DNA of 15,503 nt, from NCBI GenBank assembly GCA_038744645.1, contig JBCDMA010000062.1, positions 1 through 15,503 on the forward strand, written 5' to 3'. Made by a program: the position numbers and the translations under genes. This document shows positions 7,265 through 15,400 of this stretch, piece by piece. This stretch comes from Glaciecola sp038744645 (GTDB taxonomy: Bacteria; Pseudomonadota; Gammaproteobacteria; Enterobacterales; Alteromonadaceae). Positions within the stretch are counted from its first letter, which is position 1. Each line of letters opens with the position of its first letter. Below the pieces are notes generated by a model, which was not told where the DNA came from, did no database searches, and saw nothing but the letters and a program-made list of their open reading frames with translations.

Positions 7265-7286
7265 CGATTCACAAAAAGGTGAATCG
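7265..7286. repeat. Perfect inverted repeat (8-base arms, 6-base centre)
   Basis: CGATTCAC and GTGAATCG are exact reverse complements around AAAAAG. Neither strand has a T run next to it, and it lies midway between two divergent start codons, so an operator shared by both genes is more likely than a terminator. The binding protein is unknown. Confidence 0.45.
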
Positions 7287-7452
7287 AATACATCGCTCAT
7301 AAGCGTTAAATAGAATAAAACAGCGGCTGTTGCAAAATATTAAAGATGCAGTTACCCTTCGGCTCGATCGTTTGTATCTATTGATTTTGCCGGGTCGAAC
7401 GATAACGTTAAGTAGACAACCTTATCCCTATGACAACTGTGGATCGGCAAAG

Positions 7453-7492
7453 AATGCTTCAGACAACGAAAGCATTTATTGCATGAAGCATT
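7453..7492. repeat. Inverted repeat in the leader of the epimerase gene
   Basis: AATGCTTC (7453-7460) and GAAGCATT (7485-7492) are exact reverse complements 24 bases apart, and another GCATT copy lies between them (7472-7476), so alternative stems are possible. It ends 44 bases before the ATG at 7537. It could fold in the mRNA leader or be a bound DNA site. Confidence 0.35.
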
Positions 7493-7536
7493 GTACAAAC
7501 TGATGACTCAATAATTGACGTAACCTGAGAATGACG

Positions 7537-8553
7537 ATGAAAATACTTGTAACGGGCGCATCTGGATTTATCGGCGCACACACCGTGAATAACCTGCTTA
7601 ATCGGTCGATAGAGACCATAGGGATTGATAATAACAACGATTATTATGATGTATCGCTTAAACTCGATCGACTCGAATGGATACGTTCTCACGAATATGC
7701 ATCGTTGTTCAAATTCATTGAAATGGATATTGCCGACAAAGCAGCCATGGAGGCATTTTTCAGCGAAAGCGGTATCACTCATGTCATTCATTTAGCTGCA
7801 CAAGCCGGAGTGAGATATTCGATTGAAAACCCACATGCATATGTCGATTCCAACATTGTCGGGTTCATGAATATTCTTGAGGGCTGCAGGCATAATGGCG
7901 TGAAGCACCTTTGCTATGCGTCGAGTAGTTCCGTTTATGGTGCGAATAAGAAAATGCCGTTTTCTGTTGAAGATAATGTCGATCATCCGGTATCACTCTA
8001 TGCGGCGAGTAAGAAAGCCAATGAATTGATGGCCCATACATATAGCCATCTTTATAACTTGCCCACAACTGGACTTCGCTTTTTCACCGTTTACGGACCT
8101 TGGGGACGCCCAGATATGGCGCCATTTAAATTTACTAAGGCAATTAGTGAAGACCGCCCCATTGATGTCTACAACTTCGGTAATCATCGCCGAGATTTTA
8201 CGTATATTGATGACATTGTTGAAGGTGTTGTTAAATCAGCAATGACTATACCTAGTGCAAATGAAAATTGGGATGGAAGTTCACCTAATCCGAGTTCAAG
8301 CAGTGCACCATGGCGCGTATACAACATTGGCGCTGAAACGCCAGTGCATTTATTGACATTTATTGAAACTATCGAAAAAGCACTGGGCAAAACAGCGACA
8401 AAAAACATGCTACCTATGCAACCTGGTGATGTCGAAGCGACTTATGCCAACGTCGAAGCACTGACAAAGGATATTGGTTATAAGCCTTCAGTGACATTGG
8501 AAGAAGGCATCACCAAGTTTGTTGAGTGGTACAAAAAATACTACTCTGCATGA
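7537..8553 (+). CDS. NAD-dependent epimerase, UDP-glucuronate 4-epimerase-like
   Basis: The 338-residue extended SDR has MKILVTGASGFIGAH at its start (Rossmann TGxxGxxG), then GIDNNNDYYDVSLK, a loop typical of the UDP-glucuronate 4-epimerase/LpsL group. The active site has SSSSVYG (129-135), then Tyr155 and Lys159 in YAASK, followed by GLRFFTVYGPWGRPDMAPF, again the UDP-uronate epimerase signature. It probably interconverts UDP-glucuronate and UDP-galacturonate in the cytoplasm to supply acidic sugar for a surface polysaccharide; UDP-glucose 4-epimerase is the main alternative. An ATG two codons earlier (7531) is possible, but GAGA six bases before the second ATG and the usual MKxLVTG start favour 7537. 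Length is normal for the family. A hairpin follows the stop after about 50 bases. Confidence 0.92.
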   Translation: MKILVTGASGFIGAHTVNNLLNRSIETIGIDNNNDYYDVSLKLDRLEWIRSHEYASLFKFIEMDIADKAAMEAFFSESGITHVIHLAAQAGVRYSIENPHAYVDSNIVGFMNILEGCRHNGVKHLCYASSSSVYGANKKMPFSVEDNVDHPVSLYAASKKANELMAHTYSHLYNLPTTGLRFFTVYGPWGRPDMAPFKFTKAISEDRPIDVYNFGNHRRDFTYIDDIVEGVVKSAMTIPSANENWDGSSPNPSSSSAPWRVYNIGAETPVHLLTFIETIEKALGKTATKNMLPMQPGDVEATYANVEALTKDIGYKPSVTLEEGITKFVEWYKKYYSA

Positions 8554-8604
8554 GCTATTCTGATGGAAAGCGTTTAATATTATGCGTTTTTGCGTAGTCT
8601 CACT

Positions 8605-8630
8605 AGTAGAATGCAAATGTGCATTCTACT
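8605..8630. repeat. Strong hairpin, 11 exact pairs with a 4-base loop
   Basis: AGTAGAATGCA and TGCATTCTACT are exact reverse complements around AATG; a further T-G pair may extend it. It starts 52 bases after the epimerase stop. There is no T run on the plus side (GCACCAAATT follows), so it is not a standard rho-independent terminator; it may protect the 3' end of the mRNA, assist termination, or be a protein-binding palindrome. Confidence 0.6.
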
Positions 8631-8996
8631 GCACCAAATTAGTGCTTCAATTCAGAAGCTTCGCGGACCTAGATCTAGAACAATCTTAATGTACCCCTTG
8701 TATTTTACGGTATGCCAAGCATTTGTTGCTCAAAGCGTTCAATTTGCGAAGCTGGTATCAATTGTGCTGCATTTTTTCAGAAGTGTTAGCTGTCGTGAGA
8801 ATAGCTGAGCATGTCAAGACTTTACGCGGAACAAGCCGGCTCTCTTTTTCGACGAATATACCAAGCAAATAATAACAAAATAATCCGTTAGACGTTCAAT
8901 TGCTTTTCTTAAACACGTAATCAACAGCGCAATCCTAGCTAAAGATAGGTCATTCTAAAAATTTATTGATAGTGAAAGAATATGGTAACAAACATA

Positions 8997-9018
8997 TAGC
9001 ACTATCTGAATAGTGTTA
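8997..9018. repeat. Hairpin upstream of the transferase gene
   Basis: TAGCACTAT and ATAGTGTTA pair over nine positions (one G-U) around the loop CTGA. It lies 66 bases before the short ORF and about 140 before the transferase start. Not followed by T residues; role unknown. Confidence 0.35.
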
Positions 9019-9083
9019 GAGGGTGGCTACAACAAATTTAAAACCGTTGACTCATTAGAAAATAACAAAATAAAAAGGGGACA

Positions 9084-9146
9084 ATGACTGTAAATTCACT
9101 AAAGCACGCAAAACATAACATTAAAGAAATTTACATTATTTATTAA
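9084..9146 (+). CDS. Possible 20-residue leader peptide
   Basis: ATG at 9084 follows AAAGGGG with a short spacing (three to five bases depending on alignment). It encodes 20 residues, MTVNSLKHAKHNIKEIYIIY, basic and then hydrophobic, and stops with TAA at 9144-9146. That TAA is part of the TAAGGA ribosome-binding site of the next gene, whose ATG is 12 bases on, so translation of the two could be coupled. It has no family that I recognise and no run of one amino acid codon as in classical attenuators. It may be chance. Confidence 0.35.
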   Translation: MTVNSLKHAKHNIKEIYIIY

Positions 9147-9158
9147 GGACCTTTTGCG

Positions 9159-10559
9159 ATGGAAAATACTGGTTTTGTTAATAATAATCTAAACAACTTC
9201 GCTGTCGTGTATCGCATTGTTGACCTACTTGTTATACATGGCGCTTTGCTAATCGCATTAATTATCTATGGTGTCGAATCCAATAAATACTACTTAATGC
9301 TTAGCTTGGTCGCGAATGTCACATTTGCTTTCACAGCAGAGTCCAATCGACTATATAGAAGCTGGCGGTCAGGTTTCTTTATGCAACTGCTGTTTTATAC
9401 CTTGTTTTCTTGGGCAGTTGCCATAGCATTTGTCCTCGTTTTCATTTTTTTCACTGGAACATCTGAGACATTTTCGCGGCTTGCCCTCGGTATATGGATG
9501 TGTATTACCGGTATTAGCCTTGTCATTTGGCGAATCATTTTTGGCGCATTTTTGACAAAACTGCGTGCGCGTGGCCACAACATAAGGCGCGTTGCGATAA
9601 TCGGTATGACTGAACAAGGTGTTAAACTTGCCAACGAGATCAACTTGAACTACCAGACGGGATATCGAACGGTTGCATTTTTCGATCAAAGGTGCAGGAG
9701 ACGCATCACAGCGAGTGATTCTTCGCTATACAGAGGCAATATACAAGACGGCGTATTTGCTGCCAAAAATGGTGATTTTGATACAATTTTCATCGCGCTT
9801 CCAATGAGCGACGAGAAGCGTATACAAGACATCCTTTTTCAATTGGGTGACACCACTGCGGATGTTCAAGTGCTGCCTAACTTTCTCTTGTTCTCGATGA
9901 TGCAAGCTTCTATGTCGCATGTCGGCAATATACAAACAGTCAGTGTTTTTAATAATCCAATGTCAGGCGGGTCAGCCGCTTTGAAGCGGTTTGAAGACAT
10001 CGTTCTTTCTTTGGTTATTCTGTCTGCCCTAGCCCTTCCTATGCTAGCGATTGCAGTTGCAATCAAGCTGACATCTAATGGGCCTGTCATATTTAAGCAG
10101 GACCGATATGGACTCAATGGCAAGCGCATTAAGATGTGGAAATTCCGGTCAATGACGGTGACCGAGAACGCAGAGACCATACACCAAGCAAAGAAAAACG
10201 ATACTCGAATAACCCCAATAGGGGCTTTTTTAAGAAGAACATCGTTGGATGAGTTGCCACAATTCATCAATGTACTGCAAGGCAAGATGTCAATCGTAGG
10301 ACCTCGACCCCATGCGGTAGCCCACAACGAGCAATATCGAAAACTAGTGGGCTACTATATGTTGCGACATAAAGTAAAACCGGGTATCACCGGTTGGGCG
10401 CAAGTCAATGGCTGGCGTGGTGAAACTGAAACAGTAGACAAAATGCAAAAACGCGTTGACTTTGATCTTGCATATATCCGTCACTGGTCGTTGTGGATGG
10501 ATGTGAAAATATTGGTCTTAACCCTATTTAAAGGGTTTATGAACAAAAACGCGTATTAA
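9159..10559 (+). CDS. Polyprenyl-phosphate sugar-1-phosphate transferase, WcaJ-like
   Basis: The 466-residue initiating transferase moves a sugar 1-phosphate, usually glucose, from UDP-sugar to undecaprenyl phosphate at the inner membrane; this starts the lipid-linked repeat unit of an exopolysaccharide or capsule. Four helices at about 18-38, 45-62, 75-99 and 106-128 are followed by a CoA-binding-like Rossmann domain (RRVAIIGMTEQG, 143-154) and a fifth hydrophobic segment (280-303). The catalytic C-terminal part has KMWKFRSM (325-332), the Asp364-Glu365 pair in SLDELPQ, SIVGPRPH (378-385), KPGITGWAQVNGWRGE (407-422) and the terminal DxxYIRHWSLW segment: the full bacterial sugar transferase set. 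Length and layout match the WcaJ/GumD type. The ATG has AAGGA nine bases upstream. It supplies the primer for the glycan that the nearby epimerase and glycosyltransferase may help build; no Wzx, Wzy or chain-length gene is in view. Confidence 0.95.
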   Translation: MENTGFVNNNLNNFAVVYRIVDLLVIHGALLIALIIYGVESNKYYLMLSLVANVTFAFTAESNRLYRSWRSGFFMQLLFYTLFSWAVAIAFVLVFIFFTGTSETFSRLALGIWMCITGISLVIWRIIFGAFLTKLRARGHNIRRVAIIGMTEQGVKLANEINLNYQTGYRTVAFFDQRCRRRITASDSSLYRGNIQDGVFAAKNGDFDTIFIALPMSDEKRIQDILFQLGDTTADVQVLPNFLLFSMMQASMSHVGNIQTVSVFNNPMSGGSAALKRFEDIVLSLVILSALALPMLAIAVAIKLTSNGPVIFKQDRYGLNGKRIKMWKFRSMTVTENAETIHQAKKNDTRITPIGAFLRRTSLDELPQFINVLQGKMSIVGPRPHAVAHNEQYRKLVGYYMLRHKVKPGITGWAQVNGWRGETETVDKMQKRVDFDLAYIRHWSLWMDVKILVLTLFKGFMNKNAY

Positions 10560-10565
10560 TGACGT

Positions 10566-10599
10566 AAAAAATGGAGACGCATATAGCAGTCTCCGTTTT
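10566..10599. terminator. Bidirectional rho-independent terminator
   Basis: GGAGAC (10573-10578) pairs with GTCTCC (10589-10594), and an inner GC/GC pair closes the loop ATATA with one bulged A. On the plus strand GTTTT follows; on the minus strand ATTTTTT follows (10571-10566). It lies between the convergent transferase and beta-barrel genes, 13 bases after one stop and about 75 from the other, so it can serve both. Confidence 0.8.
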
Positions 10600-10670
10600 A
10601 TTGTTAAAAGAACAAAATATAGAGGTGTTTTACTCAACTATCACATAAAATGGGTAAATGTTGATTATCG

Positions 10671-11816
10671 TTATCTATCAAGCGTAACTACGACATTTAG
10701 CTGTAATGTGTTTGAGTCAAATTCTAGCGCGTCTAAGTCAGAAGAACGCTCATCATAAAAATAACGACCTTCAATCCGCAGCCAACGTCTGAAATAATAG
10801 TCACCACCTAGACTCAGTCTTTGTCTTTTGTCTGTTCTTGTTTCAGCAATATCTTCAACACCGTATCCAAATTCTCCGACCAATATTGTCCTTTCGGAAA
10901 GCTCATACCTTGCCCCTAACACAAAGTTATTCCTAATCAAATCACCAGAATCAACTTGCGCTGCCGCCGCAACCTGTCGAGACGCTTCAGCAGATATTCT
11001 TGTAGATTGATAAGGTGTCCAAATCATTTCGAGCGAATACGCTAGATCAGATCTATCTTCAAAAGTGTCATTGTCAAATGACCTGGACTGCCAACCTACT
11101 TTTGCCACACCTGTAGTAACAGCACCTAAATCCCACTCTAAACCAACAAGGAATGACGTGCGGTCGGTAGATTCGTTATTTCGTAGTTCAGTATTTTTAT
11201 ATTCGACATCAGCGTAAGAGGTTTCTACAAGAAAACGAGAGACGTCATTTCTTCGATAAAAGAATCGCGCACTTATCTCGTTTTCGTCAGAATCCCTAAA
11301 TTCTTGGGCGTTGTTTTCATAGCGTCTTTGATTGTGCGCAAAGGCGAAAACCAGCTGACCGGTGCTTTCCCTCGTACCATAGCTACCTAAGGCTCTCAAA
11401 CCTCTTAGTTCAAAATCGGTAAGTTGTGTAAAGTCTGCGGTTGACTGATCGGTAATCCCAGCTCGTTCGATACCGTTATAATACAATGCGGCAAAGTTTG
11501 AGGACAGACGCCTTGAATGTCTCAGGTCAGCGGCGAGCGTTAGATCATGTGCGTTGTAATCCAAGTCATCATTGCCAGTGTACTGCCTAAAGTCACCTTG
11601 ATATTTTATATCGTACTTTTGCGCTCCAGTTTCACGTGTAAATTCTATACCAGGTGTGACTGATATCGCAGTTTCAGAGCTTGATTCCACTTGTCTGAGT
11701 AGGTTGCTATCGTTAATCACCCCAAGCCCAGCAGAGATAGTTGTGTCGGCGAAAGAGCTCGTGCAGCCCAATAGACCCATTGAAGCTGCAGTAATTATTT
11801 TGTGTGTTAGTTTCAT
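10671..11816 (-). CDS. Outer-membrane beta-barrel protein, possible polysaccharide porin
   Basis: The 381-residue protein has a signal peptide (Lys3 and Lys6, then the hydrophobic ITAASMGLLG) with likely cleavage after SSFA near residue 23. The mature part alternates polar and hydrophobic residues in strands ending in aromatic residues, with Arg/Asp/Glu-rich loops, e.g. YDIKYQGDFRQY, RFFYRRNDVSRFLVETSY, WLRIEGRYFYDE, and a final strand LQLNVVVTLD. This is the pattern of BBP2-type outer-membrane barrels found in exopolysaccharide clusters of proteobacteria; transport of polymer is inferred only from the neighbouring glycan genes. The last residue is Arg rather than the common Phe. MGLLGC is a poor lipobox (Leu at -2), so a lipoprotein is less likely. 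GAG lies six bases before the ATG, with a promoter candidate at 11856-11884. It is divergent from the lipoprotein gene. Confidence 0.85.
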   Translation of the reverse strand: MKLTHKIITAASMGLLGCTSSFADTTISAGLGVINDSNLLRQVESSSETAISVTPGIEFTRETGAQKYDIKYQGDFRQYTGNDDLDYNAHDLTLAADLRHSRRLSSNFAALYYNGIERAGITDQSTADFTQLTDFELRGLRALGSYGTRESTGQLVFAFAHNQRRYENNAQEFRDSDENEISARFFYRRNDVSRFLVETSYADVEYKNTELRNNESTDRTSFLVGLEWDLGAVTTGVAKVGWQSRSFDNDTFEDRSDLAYSLEMIWTPYQSTRISAEASRQVAAAAQVDSGDLIRNNFVLGARYELSERTILVGEFGYGVEDIAETRTDKRQRLSLGGDYYFRRWLRIEGRYFYDERSSDLDALEFDSNTLQLNVVVTLDR

Positions 11817-12428
11817 TTTTTTCTCTTTGTTCCTAGCCTTGTGAGAAGCGGCTGATTTATAAAAAAATCAACTCTTTGGGTCATTCTAGCTTAATCCTCT
11901 AACTGACTTCAAGCTACTTGGTTGATTCAAAAATGCTCAATAAACAACTAGCAATTTAATTGCAATACGCATACTTGATTCAGCGTTTCGCTTTCACAAA
12001 TGAGCAACATAAAAAGCCCTCAACACAAATCAACCTCAAGTTTAACTGGTGAAAACAGGTTTCGTTCGTCATGTCGACAAGTGAGAGAACGTCAACCTCT
12101 TTATAGTATATATATTAATACGTATATTTGATTTTTATATTCTCGGTTAATAACAGGCTGAATTTTTCAATATAAACATTATTAATCAATAATTTATATT
12201 ATATTTACCGACCTATCCGCTCTTATTTTTACAACGTGACACTCTAAATTAGCCGGCACAATTCAGGCTTTTTAATACTTAAGTAACGATTACCATCACT
12301 AAAACGTCTGCATTTTATATACGCTTGCACTCATCAAATCCTCAAATCAAAAACATGGTTTGAAGTTAAAGGTGTAACAAAGCTCTCGCTCCGTGAGACT
12401 GGAAAAGCTAATAGGTAGTAAGTTGTTT
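11817..12428. other. Divergent intergenic region between the beta-barrel and lipoprotein genes
   Basis: These 612 bases have no supported gene. They include the candidate promoter at 11856-11884, a short palindrome GCAATT-T-AATTGC (11951-11963), a strongly AT-rich part (about 12100-12230) and a small inverted repeat ATTATT-AATC-AATAAT (12178-12193). I found no convincing promoter for the lipoprotein gene. Confidence 0.65.
11856..11884 (-). promoter_or_regulatory. Probable sigma-70 promoter of the beta-barrel gene
   Basis: On the minus strand ATGACC (11884-11879, four of six) and TATAAA (11861-11856, five of six) are 17 bases apart. Transcription would begin near 11849 and give a leader of about 33 bases before the ATG at 11816, a normal length. 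A T-rich tract lies between the boxes. Confidence 0.45.
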
Positions 12429-15400
12429 ATGTTGTATAGACTTTTTTTGCGTCTAACGTTAGTAGTATTTATCGCAAGTTCTATAACCGCATGTGGAGGT
12501 GGTGGAGGTTCAAGCGACTCACCCGAACCTACTCGCTCGCCAGCTCCAACGCCTGCGCCCGCTCCAACACCCACTCCTGCACCTGCGCCTCCTCCTCCAC
12601 AAGACAATGGGAATGATGGTGACGGACAAAACGACACCGTCCATATTGTTTCAGGAAGCGGTGTCAAAGGGCCATTGGCGAACGCTATGGTTCGAGTATA
12701 TGAAGTTGACCCAAATCAAAGTGATTTCCGAGGTACGCTTATTGCTGAATCAAGCACTGACAACCAAGCGAAAATCGAAAACTTAGAAGTCAGCGATAGT
12801 TTGGCGGGACCTTTTATTATAGAATTTACAGCTGTTGATGAAACGGTTGACCTAAGCACTGGCATAGCGCCGTTCTTGGGTACTTTATCAACAATAGTTA
12901 CTAAGACTGAAATATCTTCTGAACAACCCATTTATGCAACACCACTTACGACCATTGTTGAAAAGCTCATCGCTGCAGGTGCAGGTTCTGCTTTGTTGGG
13001 TGGAAACGAAAATGGAACAATCGATACTGATGAAGTAATTGATGCAATTGCGTCTGCTGAAGCAATCGTGCGCTCAACGTTTGGCTTTGGTATCAGTGAC
13101 CAAGTAAATATATTGACGACACCTGCTATCATTGATGGTCCCATTTCAAGTGAACAACTAAGCGCAATTGCTGAATATCGTGCAGCAGCAGAAGGGTTTG
13201 CGTCTGTTATCTCTTATCTATCTCAACGAAACACTTCTCAAATAGACACTGACACTATCGTTTCGGACTTGGCCCGAGACCTCGCGGATGGTGTATTAGA
13301 CGGGTCGTTTGGTGAACGAAGTACTAGTAGCTATGATCTAGATGATTTGGTTAGTCAATCAAATCTGCTCAATGACCTATCGATTGACAGTATCGACGGG
13401 ACTCGCACTGTAGACGACATTGTCCAAATACTCCTCGACGAAAGAAGCGCGACTGGTTTTACTGATGTCACAGTCAGTGGATTCCAGAGTATTCAAGGGC
13501 CATTTTTAGTCGCACCTATTGCACTTGCTGCAGACATAGACGGTGATGGCGTTTTCAACAGTGTGGATCTGGACGATGACGGAGATTCGGTTGCTGACAC
13601 ATTGGATGCGTTTCCGCATGATGAGACTGAATCTGTTGACACTGATAATGACGGTATAGGAAATAATAGAGACACCGACGATGATGGCGATGGCATACCG
13701 GATGCAAACGATGATTTCCCACTGGATGCGTCGCAACAAGAAAACAATGATCAAGATAATGATGGTGTAGAAGACATTTTCGACGCGTTCCCCAATGATG
13801 CATCAGAAAGCCATGATCTCGACGGCGACGGAATAGGTGATAATACTGATGATGATATTGATGGTGATGGCGTTGCAAACTCCATTGATGTATTTCCGTA
13901 CAACAGCAATGAAACAATAGATACTGACAACGATGGTGTTGGCAATAATACCGACACCGACGACGACAATGATGGCGTTTCCGATGATCTTGATGCGTTT
14001 CCATTAGATGCTTCTGAAGTCACTGACACCGATGGTGATGGCGTTGGCAACAATGCTGATAGTGATGATGACAATGATGGTGTACCTGATAGTAGTGACG
14101 CATTCCCGTTAGACTCTTTGGCGTCTGTTTTCAATGATGCCGACGGTGACGGATGGCCTGTAGGTCAAGATGACGACGACTCAAACCCCAATAGCCCCAC
14201 AATTGCTTTCATCGATCCAGATCAAGATGGACTCGCCAGTGACGGCGGCTTGGCACCAGATGATGATGATGACAATGATGGTGTTCCCGACACTTTTGAC
14301 TGGGCACCAAATGATCCTTCAGAATGGAGTGATGTAGATGGCGATTCCATTGGTGATAACGCTGATTCAGACAAAGATGGTGATGGCTTTGAAAACTCAG
14401 AAGACAAATTCCCATCAAATCCAGAGGAATGGGCTGACACAGACAATGACGGTATTGGCGACAACGAAGATAGCGATGCAGACAATGATGGCATCGACAA
14501 TGACGTGGATGCATTCCCACTAGATTCAACTGAGTGGTCAGACAACGACAATGATGGTATCGGTAACAATGCAGACAACGATGATGACAATGACGGCGTC
14601 GATGATTCGATAGATGCTTTTCCGTTTGATCCTAATGAATCCGCTGATTTTGATGGTGACGGTATTGGTAACAATGAAGATAATGATGACGACAACGACA
14701 ACGTCATTGATACTGAAGATGCTTTTCCATTCAATCAAAATGAATCTAAAGACACTGATGGTGATGGGATAGGTGACAATGAAGACAACAATAGCGAGAT
14801 TGATGATGGCTCGAGCAATACCGTATCAGAGCCCAGCCCGTTGCCGCCACCGCCAGAAAGTGAAACGGTCAGTATTTCTGGAGCAGGTGTAAAAGGGCCG
14901 ATGGCGTTTGCAGATGTTGCATTGTATCGCCTAGACATGTCGAAAAACGACTATAAAGGTGATGTCATTGGAACTACTTCGACGAATGAGTTTGCGCAGA
15001 TCATCGATCTTAGTTTGCCAAGTGATGAAACCCCACCATTCTTGATGGAAATCAAAGGTGTAGAAGGCTCCACAATTGATATTTCTACGGATCTGTACCC
15101 TGTTATAGATGAACTAAGAACACTGATTACCCAACAAATGCTAGATGATGGTATTTCTATCTATGCAACACCATTGACCACAATGGCAACTGACATGGCA
15201 CTTAGCTCTGCTGACTCTAATGTTTCTCCTTTTGGTGGCAATCAAGATGGCGTCGCGACCACGGAAGAAGTGCTAGCCGCTATCCCTGTAGCAGCTGAAA
15301 GAGTGAAATCAACGCTAGGGTTTGGCATTGATGAAAATGTGGAACTATTTACCACACCGCCGGTTATTGACGCTGATACGAAATCGGATAGCGACAAAGC

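Larger units (their letters stand above)
7021..7530. other. Divergent intergenic region, AT-rich, with two inverted repeats
   Basis: The 510 bases separate the minus-strand GT2 gene from the plus-strand epimerase gene, so both promoters should lie here. It contains a very AT-rich core (about 7165-7225, with a TATATATATA run), an exact inverted repeat at 7265-7286, and a wider one at 7453-7492 in the probable leader of the epimerase gene. I could not find a convincing -35/-10 pair for either gene. The open frames crossing it have protein-unlike composition. Confidence 0.65.
8554..9158. other. Long intergenic region upstream of the sugar-phosphate transferase gene
   Basis: These 605 bases hold a strong hairpin (8605-8630), a second hairpin (8997-9018), a short ORF with its own ribosome-binding site (9084-9146), and a weak promoter match TTGACT (9047-9052) with AATAAA (9069-9074). 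No JUMPstart/ops element (GGCGGTAG) was found on either strand. The only longer open frame (8590-8808) overlaps the first hairpin and shows no protein-like features. Confidence 0.6.

Noticed and set aside
7051..7302. Plus-strand frame of 83 codons in the divergent gap
   Set aside because: GTG start, AT-driven composition (Ile, Phe, Lys, Asn), no ribosome site, and it crosses the palindrome at 7265-7286.
8590..8808. Plus-strand frame of 72 codons after the epimerase gene
   Set aside because: It reads through a perfect hairpin, has no clear ribosome site and no recognisable features.
8554..9158. JUMPstart/ops element expected before a polysaccharide gene
   Set aside because: No GGCGGTAG on either strand; GGGTGGCTAC near 9021 is not a match.
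11753..11770. Possible lipobox LLGC in the beta-barrel signal peptide
   Set aside because: Leu at -2 is unusual, and a normal signal peptidase I site (SFA before Asp) follows directly; the mature part is a barrel.
13493..14734. Long minus-strand frames opposite the repeat array, rich in His, Cys or Ser
   Set aside because: They are reverse readings of GAT/GAC-rich repeats; the plus-strand frame carries the lipobox, repeat units and duplicated module.
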